A DNA stretch of 64,000 bases from Bradyrhizobium sp. LTSP849 (lineage in GTDB: Bacteria > Pseudomonadota > Alphaproteobacteria > Rhizobiales > Xanthobacteraceae): contig NZ_JYMR01000056.1 of NCBI RefSeq assembly GCF_000938255.1, forward strand, positions 315,192 to 379,191. Direction: 5' to 3'. Position 1 is the first letter of the stretch; every line of letters starts with the position of its first letter. Under the pieces are notes generated by a model, which saw only the letters and a program-made list of their open reading frames with translations, ran no database searches and was not told where the DNA came from. A program made the translations under genes and the position numbers. Positions 7,573 through 17,041 of this stretch are shown in pieces.

Positions 7573-8831
7573 TGTCCACGAAGCCTCAATTGCCGGAACG
7601 TCCGTCGCGGGCGATGGGAGGGCCAACCGCACTTGAAGGTCTGTTGGTGGTCGATTTCACGCGCGTGGTAGCGGGACCAGCCTGCACACAGACGCTCGCC
7701 GATTTCGGTGCGCGCGTCATCAAGATCGAAAATCCAGATGGTGGCGACGACACGCGCGCCTATGAGCATGCCGAGATCGGTGGTGAAAGCGCAGCCTATC
7801 TCAGCCTGAACCGCAACAAGCTCGGCATCGCGCTCGACCTTGCCATACCGGAAGCGCGCGAGATCGCGCTGGATCTGATCCGCAAGGCGGATGTCGTCGT
7901 CGAGAATTTTTCGAGCGGGGTCATGAAGAAGTTCGGCCTCAACTATGAAGCGGTCGCGCCGCTTAATCCGCGGCTGGTCTATTGCTCAATCTCGGCCTAT
8001 GGACGCACCGGGCCTTTCGCCTCGCGTCCCGGTTTCGATCCCATCACGCAGGCGGAAAGCGGCTTCATGTCGCTCAATGGGTTCGCTGACGGCCCGGCCG
8101 TTCGTACCGGGCCGCCCATCGTTGACATGGCGACGGGGATGTCGGCCTGTAATGCCATCCTGTTGGCGCTTCTGGCGCGGGATCGGCTTGGTCGCGGGCA
8201 GCATGCTGAAGTCGCCCTGTTCGATGTGGCCATGGGCATGACTGGTTTTTACGGCATGGCCTATTTAATCAATGGTGAGAATCCCGGCCGGTTCGGTAAC
8301 TCGCCGAGTGGCTCTCCCACCGTCGGCGTCTACGAGGCATCCGACGGGCCGTTCTACATGGCTTGCGCCAATGACCGGTTGTACCGGCGGCTGGTGGTCG
8401 AGGTGTTGAATCGCCCCGATCTCATCACCGATCTCCGGTTCGCGACACGGAAGGCGCGGTCGGAGAACAAAGAGCTCCTGCGGACGGCTATCGCGGAGGT
8501 TTTCGCAAGCGACAGCCTCGAGAACTGGATGGCGAAGATGAAGCTGGCCAATATCCCGGTCGGCTATCTCCGCACCGTTGAGGAGGGATTCAACGCGCCC
8601 GAGGCGCGGGAGCGTCACCGCCTGAGCCAGATTCCGCACCCCACGGCGGGATGGGTCCCCAACATCGAGCCTCCTATCAACATGAGTTTGACGGCGGCGG
8701 TCGATCCTGTAGCTGCGCCCCTGCTGGGCGAGCATACGGAGCATGTTTTGCGTGATACTCTTGGCTACGATGATCGTCGTATCGTGGACTTCGCTCAAAA
8801 GGGCGTCTTTGGATCGAGCAAGCCATCTTGA
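7569..8831 (+). CDS. CaiB/BaiF family (class III) CoA transferase
   Basis: The 420-residue protein has the family N-terminus (LEGLLVVDFTRVVAGPACTQTLADFGA) and KIENPDGGDDTR. The segment GPPIVDMATGMSA contains the conserved Asp that forms the acyl anhydride with the substrate. Family members move CoA between carboxylic acids without ATP. The ATG follows GGGAG. It is the first gene of a plus-strand catabolic block with an isomerase, a two-component monooxygenase and an importer, so it may activate an aromatic acid or a ring-cleavage product. The substrate cannot be read from the sequence. Confidence 0.88.
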   Translation: MMSTKPQLPERPSRAMGGPTALEGLLVVDFTRVVAGPACTQTLADFGARVIKIENPDGGDDTRAYEHAEIGGESAAYLSLNRNKLGIALDLAIPEAREIALDLIRKADVVVENFSSGVMKKFGLNYEAVAPLNPRLVYCSISAYGRTGPFASRPGFDPITQAESGFMSLNGFADGPAVRTGPPIVDMATGMSACNAILLALLARDRLGRGQHAEVALFDVAMGMTGFYGMAYLINGENPGRFGNSPSGSPTVGVYEASDGPFYMACANDRLYRRLVVEVLNRPDLITDLRFATRKARSENKELLRTAIAEVFASDSLENWMAKMKLANIPVGYLRTVEEGFNAPEARERHRLSQIPHPTAGWVPNIEPPINMSLTAAVDPVAAPLLGEHTEHVLRDTLGYDDRRIVDFAQKGVFGSSKPS

Positions 8832-8908
8832 AGCAGAACGGTGAGCTACCACTTCGCTTGAGCTGACTAACCGAGCAACGCGGCCATCATTTGCCAACAG
8901 GATTGACG

Positions 8909-9565
8909 ATGAACATACAGCTCTATGGCTTCTGGCGGTCACTTGCCTCGTTTCGCGTGCGTGTGGCCCTCAAGCTAAAGGGACTACCATTCGAGGAAAT
9001 TCCGGTCGACATCCTGTCCGGAGAGCAGTTCAACCCGGTCTATGACGCGGTCAACACCGAGCGTGTCGTTCCGACGCTGGTGCATGGCGAACACCGGGTG
9101 TTTCAGTCACTGGCGATCATCGAGTATCTCGATGATCTCATGCCGGAGCCGAGGCTGCTGCCGTCGGACCCTGGCGACCGTGCCTATGCTCGATCTCTGG
9201 CCTTGGTGACGATCGCGGATGCGCATCCGCTGGTGACTCCGCGTGTCCGCAATCATCTCGTGAAGATGTTCGGTGCAGACGCCAATGCGATCGAGAGTTG
9301 GGCGAAGCATTGGACAATCGAAGGACTAGCAACCTACGAGAGACTGTTGGAGCGGCGGCCAGCGGAGCCGTTTACACTCGGTAAGCAGGTGGGGGTCGCG
9401 GATATCTGCATTGCCGGCCAAGTCGTCGGAGCTCACTTTTTGAAGCTCGACGTGGCGTCATATCCGGCCGTGGCGCGACTTGCGGGGCACTGCTTTGCAA
9501 TGCCGGCCTTCGCGACGTCGCACCCCTTCGAACAGCCCGGTTACAGGGCGACTGCACCTCGTTAA
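8909..9565 (+). CDS. Glutathione S-transferase, maleylacetoacetate isomerase type
   Basis: Translation from the ATG at 8909 gives 218 residues. The N-terminal thioredoxin-fold part begins IQLYGFWRSLASFRVRVALK, the zeta-class motif in which SxxSxRVR holds the glutathione-activating Ser. ERVVPTLVHG and QSLAIIEYLDD complete the glutathione site. Zeta-class enzymes isomerise maleylacetoacetate or maleylpyruvate from cis to trans after aromatic ring cleavage. Its place beside ring-modifying enzymes fits that role, though the actual cis-diacid is unknown. Confidence 0.82.
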   Translation: MNIQLYGFWRSLASFRVRVALKLKGLPFEEIPVDILSGEQFNPVYDAVNTERVVPTLVHGEHRVFQSLAIIEYLDDLMPEPRLLPSDPGDRAYARSLALVTIADAHPLVTPRVRNHLVKMFGADANAIESWAKHWTIEGLATYERLLERRPAEPFTLGKQVGVADICIAGQVVGAHFLKLDVASYPAVARLAGHCFAMPAFATSHPFEQPGYRATAPR

Positions 9566-9628
9566 CGTTGCGCCAGCTTGATTTGGCGAGGTTCCCGCCG
9601 CATAACTGTGTGAAAGCGAGGGATACGA

Positions 9629-10858
9629 ATGGCGCCTGGTCGAGAGCCGAGCACGGGTCAGTCGGCGGGGACGGACTCCGGCGATCGCGCCTATGCGTCA
9701 ATGATCGCGAGGGCCCGGTCGCTCCTGCCGCAATTGCGGGAGCGGGCAGCCCGGACCGAAGAGTTGCGGCACCTGCCGCCGGAGACCGAGCGGGACCTGC
9801 ACGACACCGGCCTGTTCCGCATGCTCCAGCCGAAGCGCATCGGCGGCGCCGAGCTCGATTACGTCGCCCTGATCGATTGCGCCGACCTGCTCGGACAGGC
9901 GGACGCATCCGTGGCCTGGAATCTCGCCAATCTGGCAAGTCATCACTGGATGCTCGGCATGTTCGAGCAGAGAGCACAGGATCTGGTTTGGGGCGGGGAC
10001 CCGGACGTGCTGATCGCGTCATCGTTCATCTTCCCCGCCGGCCGCGCCAGGAAGGTCGAGGGCGGATACCGGCTACACGGAAGCTGGCCATTCTCATCGG
10101 GGGTCGCCTCCTGCGAGTGGAATATGCTCGCAAGCGTCGTTTCTTCTGACGATGAGGCTGACGGCATCGAGTATCGTATCTTTCTGCTGCCTAAGGCCGA
10201 CTACAAGATTCTCGACACCTGGAACGTCACCGGGCTACGCGGCACCGGGTCGTCGGACGTGGAAGTCAGGGACGCTTTCGTGGCCGGCCATATGACGGTC
10301 GCCGTGGGTGATCTCGCCGGCGGTTCCGCGCCGGGAAGCAACGTCAATCCCAACCCGCTGTATGCTCTGCCTGTGTTCTCGTTGTTTCCCTATGTATTGT
10401 CCGGCGTCGCGCTCGGCAATGCGCAGGCATGCCTGGACGACTATGCGGAGGTCGCGCGTCATCGCATATCGACCTACAACCGCGCCAAGCTGAGCGACTT
10501 TCAAAGCACTCAAATCAAGATCGCGGAGACCTCGGCCAAGATCGATGCTGCGCGTTTGATTATGCGCTCCGCCTGCATCGATGCCATGGAGGACGCGCGA
10601 CGTCATCATGTGCCGGACATGACGGCCAAGACGAGATATCGGCGCGACGGGGCTTTTTCGGTGAATCTGTGCACCGATGCGGTCTCGATGTTGTTCGCGG
10701 CGAGCGGGGCGCGCGGCTTGTTCACGACGGGCGTGTTGCAGCGACAGTTCCGCGATGCGCACGCGATCAACTCGCACCTTGCATTTAATTTTGATGCGGC
10801 CGGAACCAATTATGGACGCGTGGCACTTGGCCTGCCGTCCGAGAATCTCACCTTGTGA
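9629..10858 (+). CDS. Flavin-dependent monooxygenase, oxygenase component (acyl-CoA dehydrogenase fold)
   Basis: The 409-residue protein has the acyl-CoA dehydrogenase-type fold used by group D two-component monooxygenases (HsaA and 4-hydroxyphenylacetate hydroxylase C2 relatives). Segments seen are the helical N-terminus LLPQLRERAARTEELRHLPP, PKRIGGAELDYVALI, the beta-barrel core GYRLHGSWPFSSGVASCEW, VTGLRGTGSSDVEV, and the C-terminal RDAHAINSHLAFNFD. These enzymes use reduced flavin supplied by a partner reductase and hydroxylate phenol-type rings. The partner reductase gene starts 9 bp downstream. The ATG follows GAGGG. Confidence 0.85.
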   Translation: MAPGREPSTGQSAGTDSGDRAYASMIARARSLLPQLRERAARTEELRHLPPETERDLHDTGLFRMLQPKRIGGAELDYVALIDCADLLGQADASVAWNLANLASHHWMLGMFEQRAQDLVWGGDPDVLIASSFIFPAGRARKVEGGYRLHGSWPFSSGVASCEWNMLASVVSSDDEADGIEYRIFLLPKADYKILDTWNVTGLRGTGSSDVEVRDAFVAGHMTVAVGDLAGGSAPGSNVNPNPLYALPVFSLFPYVLSGVALGNAQACLDDYAEVARHRISTYNRAKLSDFQSTQIKIAETSAKIDAARLIMRSACIDAMEDARRHHVPDMTAKTRYRRDGAFSVNLCTDAVSMLFAASGARGLFTTGVLQRQFRDAHAINSHLAFNFDAAGTNYGRVALGLPSENLTL

Positions 10859-10867
10859 GGCCGGCCG

Positions 10868-11431
10868 ATGAATGATCCGCCAAAGCAGCCGGCCGTCCCT
10901 GATCCAGCCAACGAATTCGCGAGCGACAGCTCGCCGATCGACCCCCGCGACTTTCGCAATGCGCTCGGTACCTATGCAACGGGCGTGACCATCATTACGG
11001 CCGCAGGTCCGGACGGAAAGCCTTACGGTTTAACCTGTAACTCGTTTGCTTCGGTCTCCCTGAATCCGCCATTGGTTCTTTGGAGTCTTGTTGCCTATTC
11101 CTCAAGCTTGACCGCATTTCAGAACGCCAGCCATTTTACAGTCAATGTACTTGGAGCTTCGCAACAGTCGCTTGCGAACAAATTCGCCAAATCATCCGAT
11201 GACAAATTCACCGGGGTCGATTGGACGCCAGGGCTCGGGAACGCTCCGGTGCTTGCCGATAGCGTCGCCAACTTTCAGTGCCGCTCCGTTAATCGCTATT
11301 ATGGCGGTGACCACGTGATCTTTCTCGGCGCGGTCGAGGCCTATACTTACAACGCGAAAGAGCCACTGCTCTTTGCGCGCGGCGCGTTTGGCCGATTCCT
11401 TCCCGACGATGAGGGCAAGAAGTCGCCGTAA
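10868..11431 (+). CDS. Flavin reductase, partner of the monooxygenase
   Basis: The 187-residue protein has the FMN-binding split-barrel fold of the HpaC/HsaB type: 'DFRNALGTYATGVTIITA', GLTCNSFASVSLNPPLVLWS, and HFTVNVLG...QQSLANKFA. It supplies reduced FMN or FAD to the oxygenase encoded immediately upstream. The two genes are separated by 9 bp and must be one transcript. A Pro-rich N-terminal extension of about 25 residues precedes the domain. Its stop faces the convergent dehydrogenase gene 15 bp away. Confidence 0.88.
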   Translation: MNDPPKQPAVPDPANEFASDSSPIDPRDFRNALGTYATGVTIITAAGPDGKPYGLTCNSFASVSLNPPLVLWSLVAYSSSLTAFQNASHFTVNVLGASQQSLANKFAKSSDDKFTGVDWTPGLGNAPVLADSVANFQCRSVNRYYGGDHVIFLGAVEAYTYNAKEPLLFARGAFGRFLPDDEGKKSP

Positions 11432-11446
11432 GTGGGGAGTTGCGGC

Positions 11447-12355
11447 CTACCGCTCTTCCGCGGAGAGCTTGTAGATCTCCAGCGCATCGGCATCCGCGCC
11501 ACGCGCAGTCTTGGCCAGCCTGAAGAGTTGTCCCGCAAGCGTGGCCATCGGTACAGGAGTCGAGGTCGCCTGGGCTACATCGGCAATCGTGTCGAGGTCC
11601 TTGAGCATCGTGGCGATGTGGCCGAGCGGCGGGGAGTGAATGCCCTGGACCATGCGCGGTACGAAGAGCTGGAGTGGAATGGAATCTGCAAAGCCGCCGG
11701 CGAGCGCCTCGGGCAAGCGGTTGGCATCAATTCCGGCGTTTACGGCAAGGCGTGTTGCTTCCGCGAGGACAGCCATCGCGCATCCGACAATCACTTGGTT
11801 GCAGAGTTTTGTTGTCTGGCCGGCGCCGATCGCACCCATGTGGGTGAACCTGCGTGCCATGGCCAATATGTAGGGCCGCACCCTCTCGATGGCAGTGGCT
11901 TCTCCGCCGGCCATGATGGCAAGCGTGCCTTCTTCGGCGCCCTTGGTGCCGCCGGATACCGGCGCATCGATCCAGCCCGCACCGTTTGCGGCTTTCAGCC
12001 GAGTGGCGAGATTGCGCGCGGCATCGGGGTGAATCGACGAGAAGTCGACGACGAGCTTGCCTGCGCCGGAAGCGCCTGAAATGCCTTCGGGCCCGAAGAT
12101 CACCTCCTCCACGGCATCTGCATCCGTCACACACATGAAGACGATGTCCGAATTGGCCAAGGCGTCGCGGGGCGTGGCTGCACGCTTGGCGCCGGCCTCG
12201 ACGAGCGGAGCTACCTTGCCTTCCGAACGGTTCCAGACGGTCACCTGATAGCCTGCCTTGAGCAGGCGCCGGGTCATCGGCGTCCCCATCAGTCCGAGGC
12301 CGAGATAGCCGAGCCTCTCGACGCCTTGCGGGTTTGCCTTGCTCGCATCAGCCAT
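11447..12355 (-). CDS. NAD(P)-dependent beta-hydroxyacid dehydrogenase (3-hydroxyisobutyrate dehydrogenase family)
   Basis: Started at the ATG at 12355 (GGAAG before it), the protein has 302 residues. It carries the Rossmann motif GYLGLGLMGTPMTRRLLKAG, VDAPVSGGTKGAEEG for substrate binding, and GAGQTTKLCNQ with the catalytic Lys. The family oxidises 3-hydroxyisobutyrate or reduces tartronate semialdehyde. It is the only minus-strand gene within an otherwise plus-strand block and stands divergent to the binding-protein gene at 12534. A longer frame to 12703 lacks codon support and is not used. Confidence 0.85.
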   Translation of the reverse strand: MADASKANPQGVERLGYLGLGLMGTPMTRRLLKAGYQVTVWNRSEGKVAPLVEAGAKRAATPRDALANSDIVFMCVTDADAVEEVIFGPEGISGASGAGKLVVDFSSIHPDAARNLATRLKAANGAGWIDAPVSGGTKGAEEGTLAIMAGGEATAIERVRPYILAMARRFTHMGAIGAGQTTKLCNQVIVGCAMAVLAEATRLAVNAGIDANRLPEALAGGFADSIPLQLFVPRMVQGIHSPPLGHIATMLKDLDTIADVAQATSTPVPMATLAGQLFRLAKTARGADADALEIYKLSAEER

Positions 12356-12533
12356 AGGTTGCTTCCTTCTGTCGCGGCGCAACTGCTCGCAACCGCTGCC
12401 GCACCATACATAACGCGCGCCGCAGCGAAACCGGGCCGGCATGCATGGCTTGCCTGATTGTTTGAACCATGAAACATTTAGACCGGTCGGGTTGGGTGGC
12501 GTCGGTCGGCGCCGGAGCAACGGAGTGGGCGCG

Positions 12534-13517
12534 ATGCGGACGGTTTCGAGGTGGATGCTGGCAATAGGAGCTGTGGCGGCCATGATTGCGGGCGCAAGCC
12601 CGTCACGAGCGCAGCAGACGATCCGCGTCGGCTGGACGATCCCGGCCGAGGAATCCAAATACTGGATGATGCGCAGGCCGGCCGAATTTCCCGATATCGG
12701 CAAGACCTATAATATCGAATGGACCCAATTCCAGGGCACCGCGCCGATGACGCAGGCGCTCGCAGCCGGTGCGCTCGACTGCGCTACGCAGGCGCCGCTG
12801 TCGCTCGCCAACGGCGTGGTTGGCGGCAATCTCAAGGCCTACATCGTGGCGCAGCATGTCTTCGAGAAGCCCGGCGGGTTCTCGGTCTACTGGGCGGTTA
12901 TGGACGATTCCCCGATCAAGACGATTGCCGACCTCAAGGGCAAGACGGTCGGCATTTCCGTCATCGGCGGCGGGACGCAAGGGCCGTTCAATCTGCTCTT
13001 GAAGCAGAACGGCATCGATCCGGCCAAGGATATCAAGCTGGTCGAGGTCGGCTTTGCCGTCTCGGAAGATGCATTGCGGCAGGGTCGGGTCGATGCGGTC
13101 AACATGAACCAGCCGTTTGCAGCGCGGGCGGAAGCCAAGGGAGGCACCCGCAAACTATTCTCGCTGTCGCAGGCTATGCCGAACATCGTGCACATCCTGG
13201 AAGCGTGCCGCGCCGATTTCGTCGACAAGAACCCTGACCTGGTCAAGGCCTATGTCCGCGACATCACCTCAGGCATGAAGAAGGCGCTGGCGAACCGCGA
13301 AGAGACGCTGAAGGTGGTGTCCGAAGTGCTGAAGGCGCCCGTTCCGGTGCTCGAGACCTATCTGCTCAAGGACAATGATTTCGGCCGTGATCCGGGTGCG
13401 GCGCCGAACTTCCCGGCGATCCAGAAGATGCTGGATATCTATGCTGAGACGGGAATGCTTCCGAAGCTGGATGTCGCCCAGTTCAAGCATCCGACCATCG
13501 TTGCGCCACTACAGTAG
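12534..13517 (+). CDS. ABC transporter substrate-binding protein, NitT/TauT type
   Basis: The ATG at 12534 (GGAG before it) gives 327 residues with a clear Sec signal ending GASPSRA. The mature protein shows the NMT1/SsuA pattern: IRVGWTIPAEESKYWM, a domain crossover LKGKTVGISVIGGG, and DAVNMNQPFAARAEAKGG. Such periplasmic proteins feed taurine, sulfonate, nitrate or aromatic acids to a two-permease ABC importer. The ATPase and both permease genes follow at 15414-17805, with a dehydratase gene inserted between. A perfect hairpin after the stop may stabilise this message. Confidence 0.85.
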   Translation: MRTVSRWMLAIGAVAAMIAGASPSRAQQTIRVGWTIPAEESKYWMMRRPAEFPDIGKTYNIEWTQFQGTAPMTQALAAGALDCATQAPLSLANGVVGGNLKAYIVAQHVFEKPGGFSVYWAVMDDSPIKTIADLKGKTVGISVIGGGTQGPFNLLLKQNGIDPAKDIKLVEVGFAVSEDALRQGRVDAVNMNQPFAARAEAKGGTRKLFSLSQAMPNIVHILEACRADFVDKNPDLVKAYVRDITSGMKKALANREETLKVVSEVLKAPVPVLETYLLKDNDFGRDPGAAPNFPAIQKMLDIYAETGMLPKLDVAQFKHPTIVAPLQ

Positions 13518-13548
13518 GCGATCGACCGCTTGTTGAATTAACGAGGTC

Positions 13549-13577
13549 GCAATGTCCCGCCATGTGCGGGACATTGC
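13549..13577 (+). promoter_or_regulatory. Perfect 12-bp hairpin between binding-protein and dehydratase genes
   Basis: GCAATGTCCCGC (13549-13560) and GCGGGACATTGC (13566-13577) pair perfectly around a five-base loop. No T run follows, so it is not an ordinary terminator. Its place directly after a binding-protein gene fits an mRNA-stabilising or partial read-through hairpin that keeps the binding protein in excess. It ends 17 bp before the dehydratase ATG, so it could also affect initiation there. Confidence 0.6.
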
Positions 13578-13594
13578 ATGAAGATGATGCACAT

Positions 13595-15289
13595 ATGAAG
13601 AAGCTGCGATCACGGATAACGACCGACGGTCTCGACCGGGCCCCGCATCGCGCATTCATGCGCGCGATGGGCCTGGACGACGAGGCAATCGCCAAACCGA
13701 TGGTAGGCGTCGTCAGCATGAAGGGCGAGCAGACGCCCTGCAACATGACCCATGACTTCCAGGTCGCTGCAGCCAAGACCGGGATCGAGGAGGCCGGCGG
13801 CACGCCGCGCGAATTCTCGACCATCTCGGTCTCCGACGGCATCAGCATGAACCACGAGGGGATGAAGTTCTCCCTGTTTTCACGGGAGCTGATCGCCGAC
13901 TCGATCGAAGCGGTCGTTCATGGCCTCGCCTATGATGCGCTGATCGGATACGGCGGATGTGACAAGACGCTTCCAGGCGTGATGATGGGAATGGTTCGTT
14001 GCAACGTGCCGTCCATCTTCATCTATGGCGGCAGTTCGCTGCCGGGCCGCGTGGACGGGCGGACCCTGACGGTACTCGACTCCTACGAAGCTGTCGGCAG
14101 CTTCATGACCGGTGAGATCGACGGCGCCACGCTCGAGCGGATCGAACGTGCCTGCCTGCCGACCATCGGCGCCTGTGCCGGCCAGTTCACCGCGAACACG
14201 ATGGGGATGGTGTCCGAGGCGATGGGGTTGACCATTCCCAATGTCTCGATGGTGCCCGGTGTGTATGCCGAACGCGCGCAGATTTCCCGACGAGCCGGGC
14301 GGCTGGTGATGGAAATGCTGGAACGCGGCGGGCCGCTGCCGCGCGACATCGTGACGCGGAAATCGTTGGAGAACGGCGCAGCGATCGTTGCTGCGACGGG
14401 CGGTTCGACCAACGCCGCCCTGCATCTGCCGGCCATCGCAAACGAAGCCGGCATAACATTTACGATTGACGATGTCGGGGAGGTTTTTGCCCGGACGCCG
14501 CTGATCGGAAATCTGCGGCCCGGCGGCAAATACACAGCGAAGGACGTCTACGATATCGGCGGTGCCGCCGTCGTGATCCGCGAGCTGATTCAAAGCGGAC
14601 ACATTGATGGTAGCTGCCTGACCATCACGGGCCGCACACTTGCAGAAGAATATGGCGCTGCCAACGCGCCTGATGGTGAGGTCGTCTACGCGGCCCGCGC
14701 GCCGATCATGCCCGATGGCGGCGTGGCCGTGTTGAAGGGAAATCTCTGTCCGGACGGCGCGGTGATCAAGGTTGCAGGTCTGAAGAACCAGTTCTTCGAA
14801 GGCGTGGCGCGGGTGTTCGAAGACGAGGAGGCTTGTGTCGCAGCAGTGCGCGACCGCAGCTACAAGGCAGGCGAGGTGCTGGTGATCCGCAACGAAGGGC
14901 CGGTCGGCGGGCCCGGCATGCGCGAGATGCTCGGCGTCACTGCGTTGATCTACGGGCAAGGCATGGGCGAGAAGGTAGCCCTGATCACCGATGGACGGTT
15001 CTCCGGTGCGACCCGCGGCATGTGCATCGGCTATGTATCTCCGGAAGCCTTTGTTGGCGGCCCGCTGGCGCTTGTTCGCGACGGCGACAGGATCCGGATT
15101 GATGCGGCCGGCCGCCGCATGGATCTGTTGGTCGACGAGCAGGAACTCGCGGCGCGCCGGCGCGATTGGAAGCCTAGAGCGCCACGTCACCGTGCAGGTG
15201 CGCTTGCGAAATATGCTCGATTGGTCGGGCAGGCGCGGGGTGGAGCAGTTACGCATGAAGGCCCGGCAGAATGGCCCTGGTTCGATTGA
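13595..15289 (+). CDS. IlvD/Edd family dehydratase (dihydroxy-acid dehydratase-like)
   Basis: The 564-residue protein has the family's iron-sulfur and active-site segments: GEQTPCNMTHD, GYGGCDKTLPGVMMGM, GACAGQFTANTMGMVSEAMGL, GGSTNAALHLPAIANEAG, and TDGRFSGATRGMCIGYVSPEA near the C-terminus. The family removes water from 2,3-dihydroxy acids, either in branched-chain amino acid synthesis or in sugar-acid catabolism. Lying between parts of an ABC importer operon, it is more likely catabolic than the housekeeping IlvD. The ATG at 13595 is chosen because it matches the usual family N-terminus; upstream there is only a weak ribosome binding site. Confidence 0.85.
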   Translation: MKKLRSRITTDGLDRAPHRAFMRAMGLDDEAIAKPMVGVVSMKGEQTPCNMTHDFQVAAAKTGIEEAGGTPREFSTISVSDGISMNHEGMKFSLFSRELIADSIEAVVHGLAYDALIGYGGCDKTLPGVMMGMVRCNVPSIFIYGGSSLPGRVDGRTLTVLDSYEAVGSFMTGEIDGATLERIERACLPTIGACAGQFTANTMGMVSEAMGLTIPNVSMVPGVYAERAQISRRAGRLVMEMLERGGPLPRDIVTRKSLENGAAIVAATGGSTNAALHLPAIANEAGITFTIDDVGEVFARTPLIGNLRPGGKYTAKDVYDIGGAAVVIRELIQSGHIDGSCLTITGRTLAEEYGAANAPDGEVVYAARAPIMPDGGVAVLKGNLCPDGAVIKVAGLKNQFFEGVARVFEDEEACVAAVRDRSYKAGEVLVIRNEGPVGGPGMREMLGVTALIYGQGMGEKVALITDGRFSGATRGMCIGYVSPEAFVGGPLALVRDGDRIRIDAAGRRMDLLVDEQELAARRRDWKPRAPRHRAGALAKYARLVGQARGGAVTHEGPAEWPWFD

Positions 15290-15413
15290 CGCGCGCACCC
15301 CTGCGAAAACGATCACTCGCTTGGCAAGTTTCTTGCTAAGCTCGTGCTGCTGATGGAGGACATTCAGCGGGTCGGTTGCGAGATATTCGCGCACGGGTGA
15401 AGCGAGAGACGGG

Positions 15414-16259
15414 ATGAAGGTAGTGCCTTCGAGATCGAGCGAATGGGTGAGACCGGTGACGTCACAAAGGCCGGCTTCTGCGATCATCGAAATCGACCGC
15501 GTCTCGCAGGTTTTTCAAACCTCGGCGCGCAAGGATCATTTGGCGTTGTCGGACATCTCGCTGACGATCGAAGAGGGGGCGTTCGTCTCCATCCTCGGCC
15601 CATCCGGCTGCGGCAAGTCGACATTGCTTTACATCGTCGGTGGGTTTGTTAGCCCAACCAGCGGCGCGGCGAAGATGAAAGGGAAAACCATTTCCGGGCC
15701 CGGGCCTGATCGCGGGCCTGTGTTCCAGGAATTCGCGCTGTTTCCCTGGAAGACAGTACTGGGCAATGTGATGTATGGGCCACGGCAGCAGGGTGTGCAG
15801 GCCGCCGAGGCAGAAGGGCAGAGCCGCGCTCTGATCGAAATGGTCGGGCTGAAGGGCTACGAAAACTTCTACCCCAAGGAGCTATCCGGTGGCATGAAGC
15901 AGCGCGTCGCGTTGGCTCGAACGCTTGCGTACCATCCCGAAGTCTTGTTGATGGACGAGCCGTTCGGTGCGCTCGATGCGCACACCCGGACACGCTTGCA
16001 GAATGACCTTCTGAATATCTGGGAACGTGACCGCAAGACGGTGTTATTCGTCACCCATTCGGTCGATGAAGCTGTCTTCCTGTCCGACAAGGTCGTGATG
16101 ATGTCGAAATCTCCGGGCCGCATTCGGCAGGTCATTAACATCGACCTGCCGCGGCCGCGTCGTCGCAACGAGCTGTTGCTCGACCCGCGCTACCAGAAAT
16201 ACGTCGTCGATATCGAGCGCATGTTCGACGAGGTCGACGAGACCGGATCTCCGTTATGA
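15414..16259 (+). CDS. ABC transporter ATP-binding protein, NitT/TauT type
   Basis: The 281-residue ATPase shows Walker A GPSGCGKSTLL, Q-loop VFQEFALFPW, signature LSGGMKQRVALARTLA, Walker B VLLMDEPFGALD and H-loop VTHSVDEAVFLSD. It resembles SsuB/TauB. The stop overlaps the start of the first permease gene (ATGA at 16256), and the second permease overlaps the first in the same way, so the three are translationally coupled. An N-terminal extension of about 25 residues precedes the domain. Confidence 0.92.
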   Translation: MKVVPSRSSEWVRPVTSQRPASAIIEIDRVSQVFQTSARKDHLALSDISLTIEEGAFVSILGPSGCGKSTLLYIVGGFVSPTSGAAKMKGKTISGPGPDRGPVFQEFALFPWKTVLGNVMYGPRQQGVQAAEAEGQSRALIEMVGLKGYENFYPKELSGGMKQRVALARTLAYHPEVLLMDEPFGALDAHTRTRLQNDLLNIWERDRKTVLFVTHSVDEAVFLSDKVVMMSKSPGRIRQVINIDLPRPRRRNELLLDPRYQKYVVDIERMFDEVDETGSPL

Positions 16260-17041
16260 TATCGGCAGCGGCCCTGGCCAAGCGTGTTGCCCCGGTGTTC
16301 GCCTGCTTCGGGCTGCTCGCGGTATGGCAGATCGCGGCGCTTGCGCTGAAGAACGACAGCTTTCCAACCGCGATTGAGGCCATCCGCGCGATCCCGGACA
16401 TTCTTGGCGACAAGGAGGCCTTGATCAATATTCTGGCCTCTCTGCGCCGCATGGCGATGGGATTCGGCGTGGCGGTGCTTGTTTCGATTCCCTTAGGATT
16501 ATTGATGGGGCGCAGCCGCGCGGTCGCGGCCTTGTTTAATCCGCTCCTGATGGTGATCTACCCTGTTCCCAAGGCCGCGCTGATGCCGATCATCATGCTG
16601 TGGCTGGGGGTCGGCGACATCACGAAGACGCTGGTGATCTTCCTCGGCGTCAGTCTCCCGGTGATCTATCACAGCTTTGAGGGCGCCAAGGCCGTCGAAG
16701 AGAAGATGCTCTGGTCGGGCGCGGCGATGGGACTCTCCGCCATGCAACGCCTGGTCTGGATTGTATTGCCGGCGGCGCTACCGGAAATCCTGACCGGCTG
16801 CCGAACGGGGCTCGTGCTGGCGCTGATCACAATGATTACCAGTGAGATGATCGCCCGGCAGTCTGGCGCCGGGAACATCCTGTTCAACGCACTCGATATG
16901 GGGCAGTACGACACGGTGTATGCGATGATCATCATCGTGGGGGCGATGGGCATCTGCCTCGATGCGATGTTCGAGCGGGTCCGCGCAAGGCTTGTTCGTT
17001 GGTCCGAGCCCCAGTTCGACTTGCCGCTGAGCTTCTCATGA
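16256..17041 (+). CDS. ABC transporter permease, NitT/TauT type (1)
   Basis: The 261-residue integral membrane protein has about six hydrophobic helices and the cytoplasmic coupling loop GAAMGLSAMQRLVWIVLPAALPE, the EAA-type motif that contacts the ATPase. It resembles SsuC/TauC. Start and stop both overlap neighbouring genes by four bases. With the second permease it forms a heterodimeric channel. Confidence 0.9.
   Translation: MISAAALAKRVAPVFACFGLLAVWQIAALALKNDSFPTAIEAIRAIPDILGDKEALINILASLRRMAMGFGVAVLVSIPLGLLMGRSRAVAALFNPLLMVIYPVPKAALMPIIMLWLGVGDITKTLVIFLGVSLPVIYHSFEGAKAVEEKMLWSGAAMGLSAMQRLVWIVLPAALPEILTGCRTGLVLALITMITSEMIARQSGAGNILFNALDMGQYDTVYAMIIIVGAMGICLDAMFERVRARLVRWSEPQFDLPLSFS

Noticed and set aside
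13880..15487. 535-codon minus-strand frame opposite the IlvD/Edd gene
   Set aside because: A GC-rich antisense shadow: all IlvD/Edd motifs are on the plus strand.
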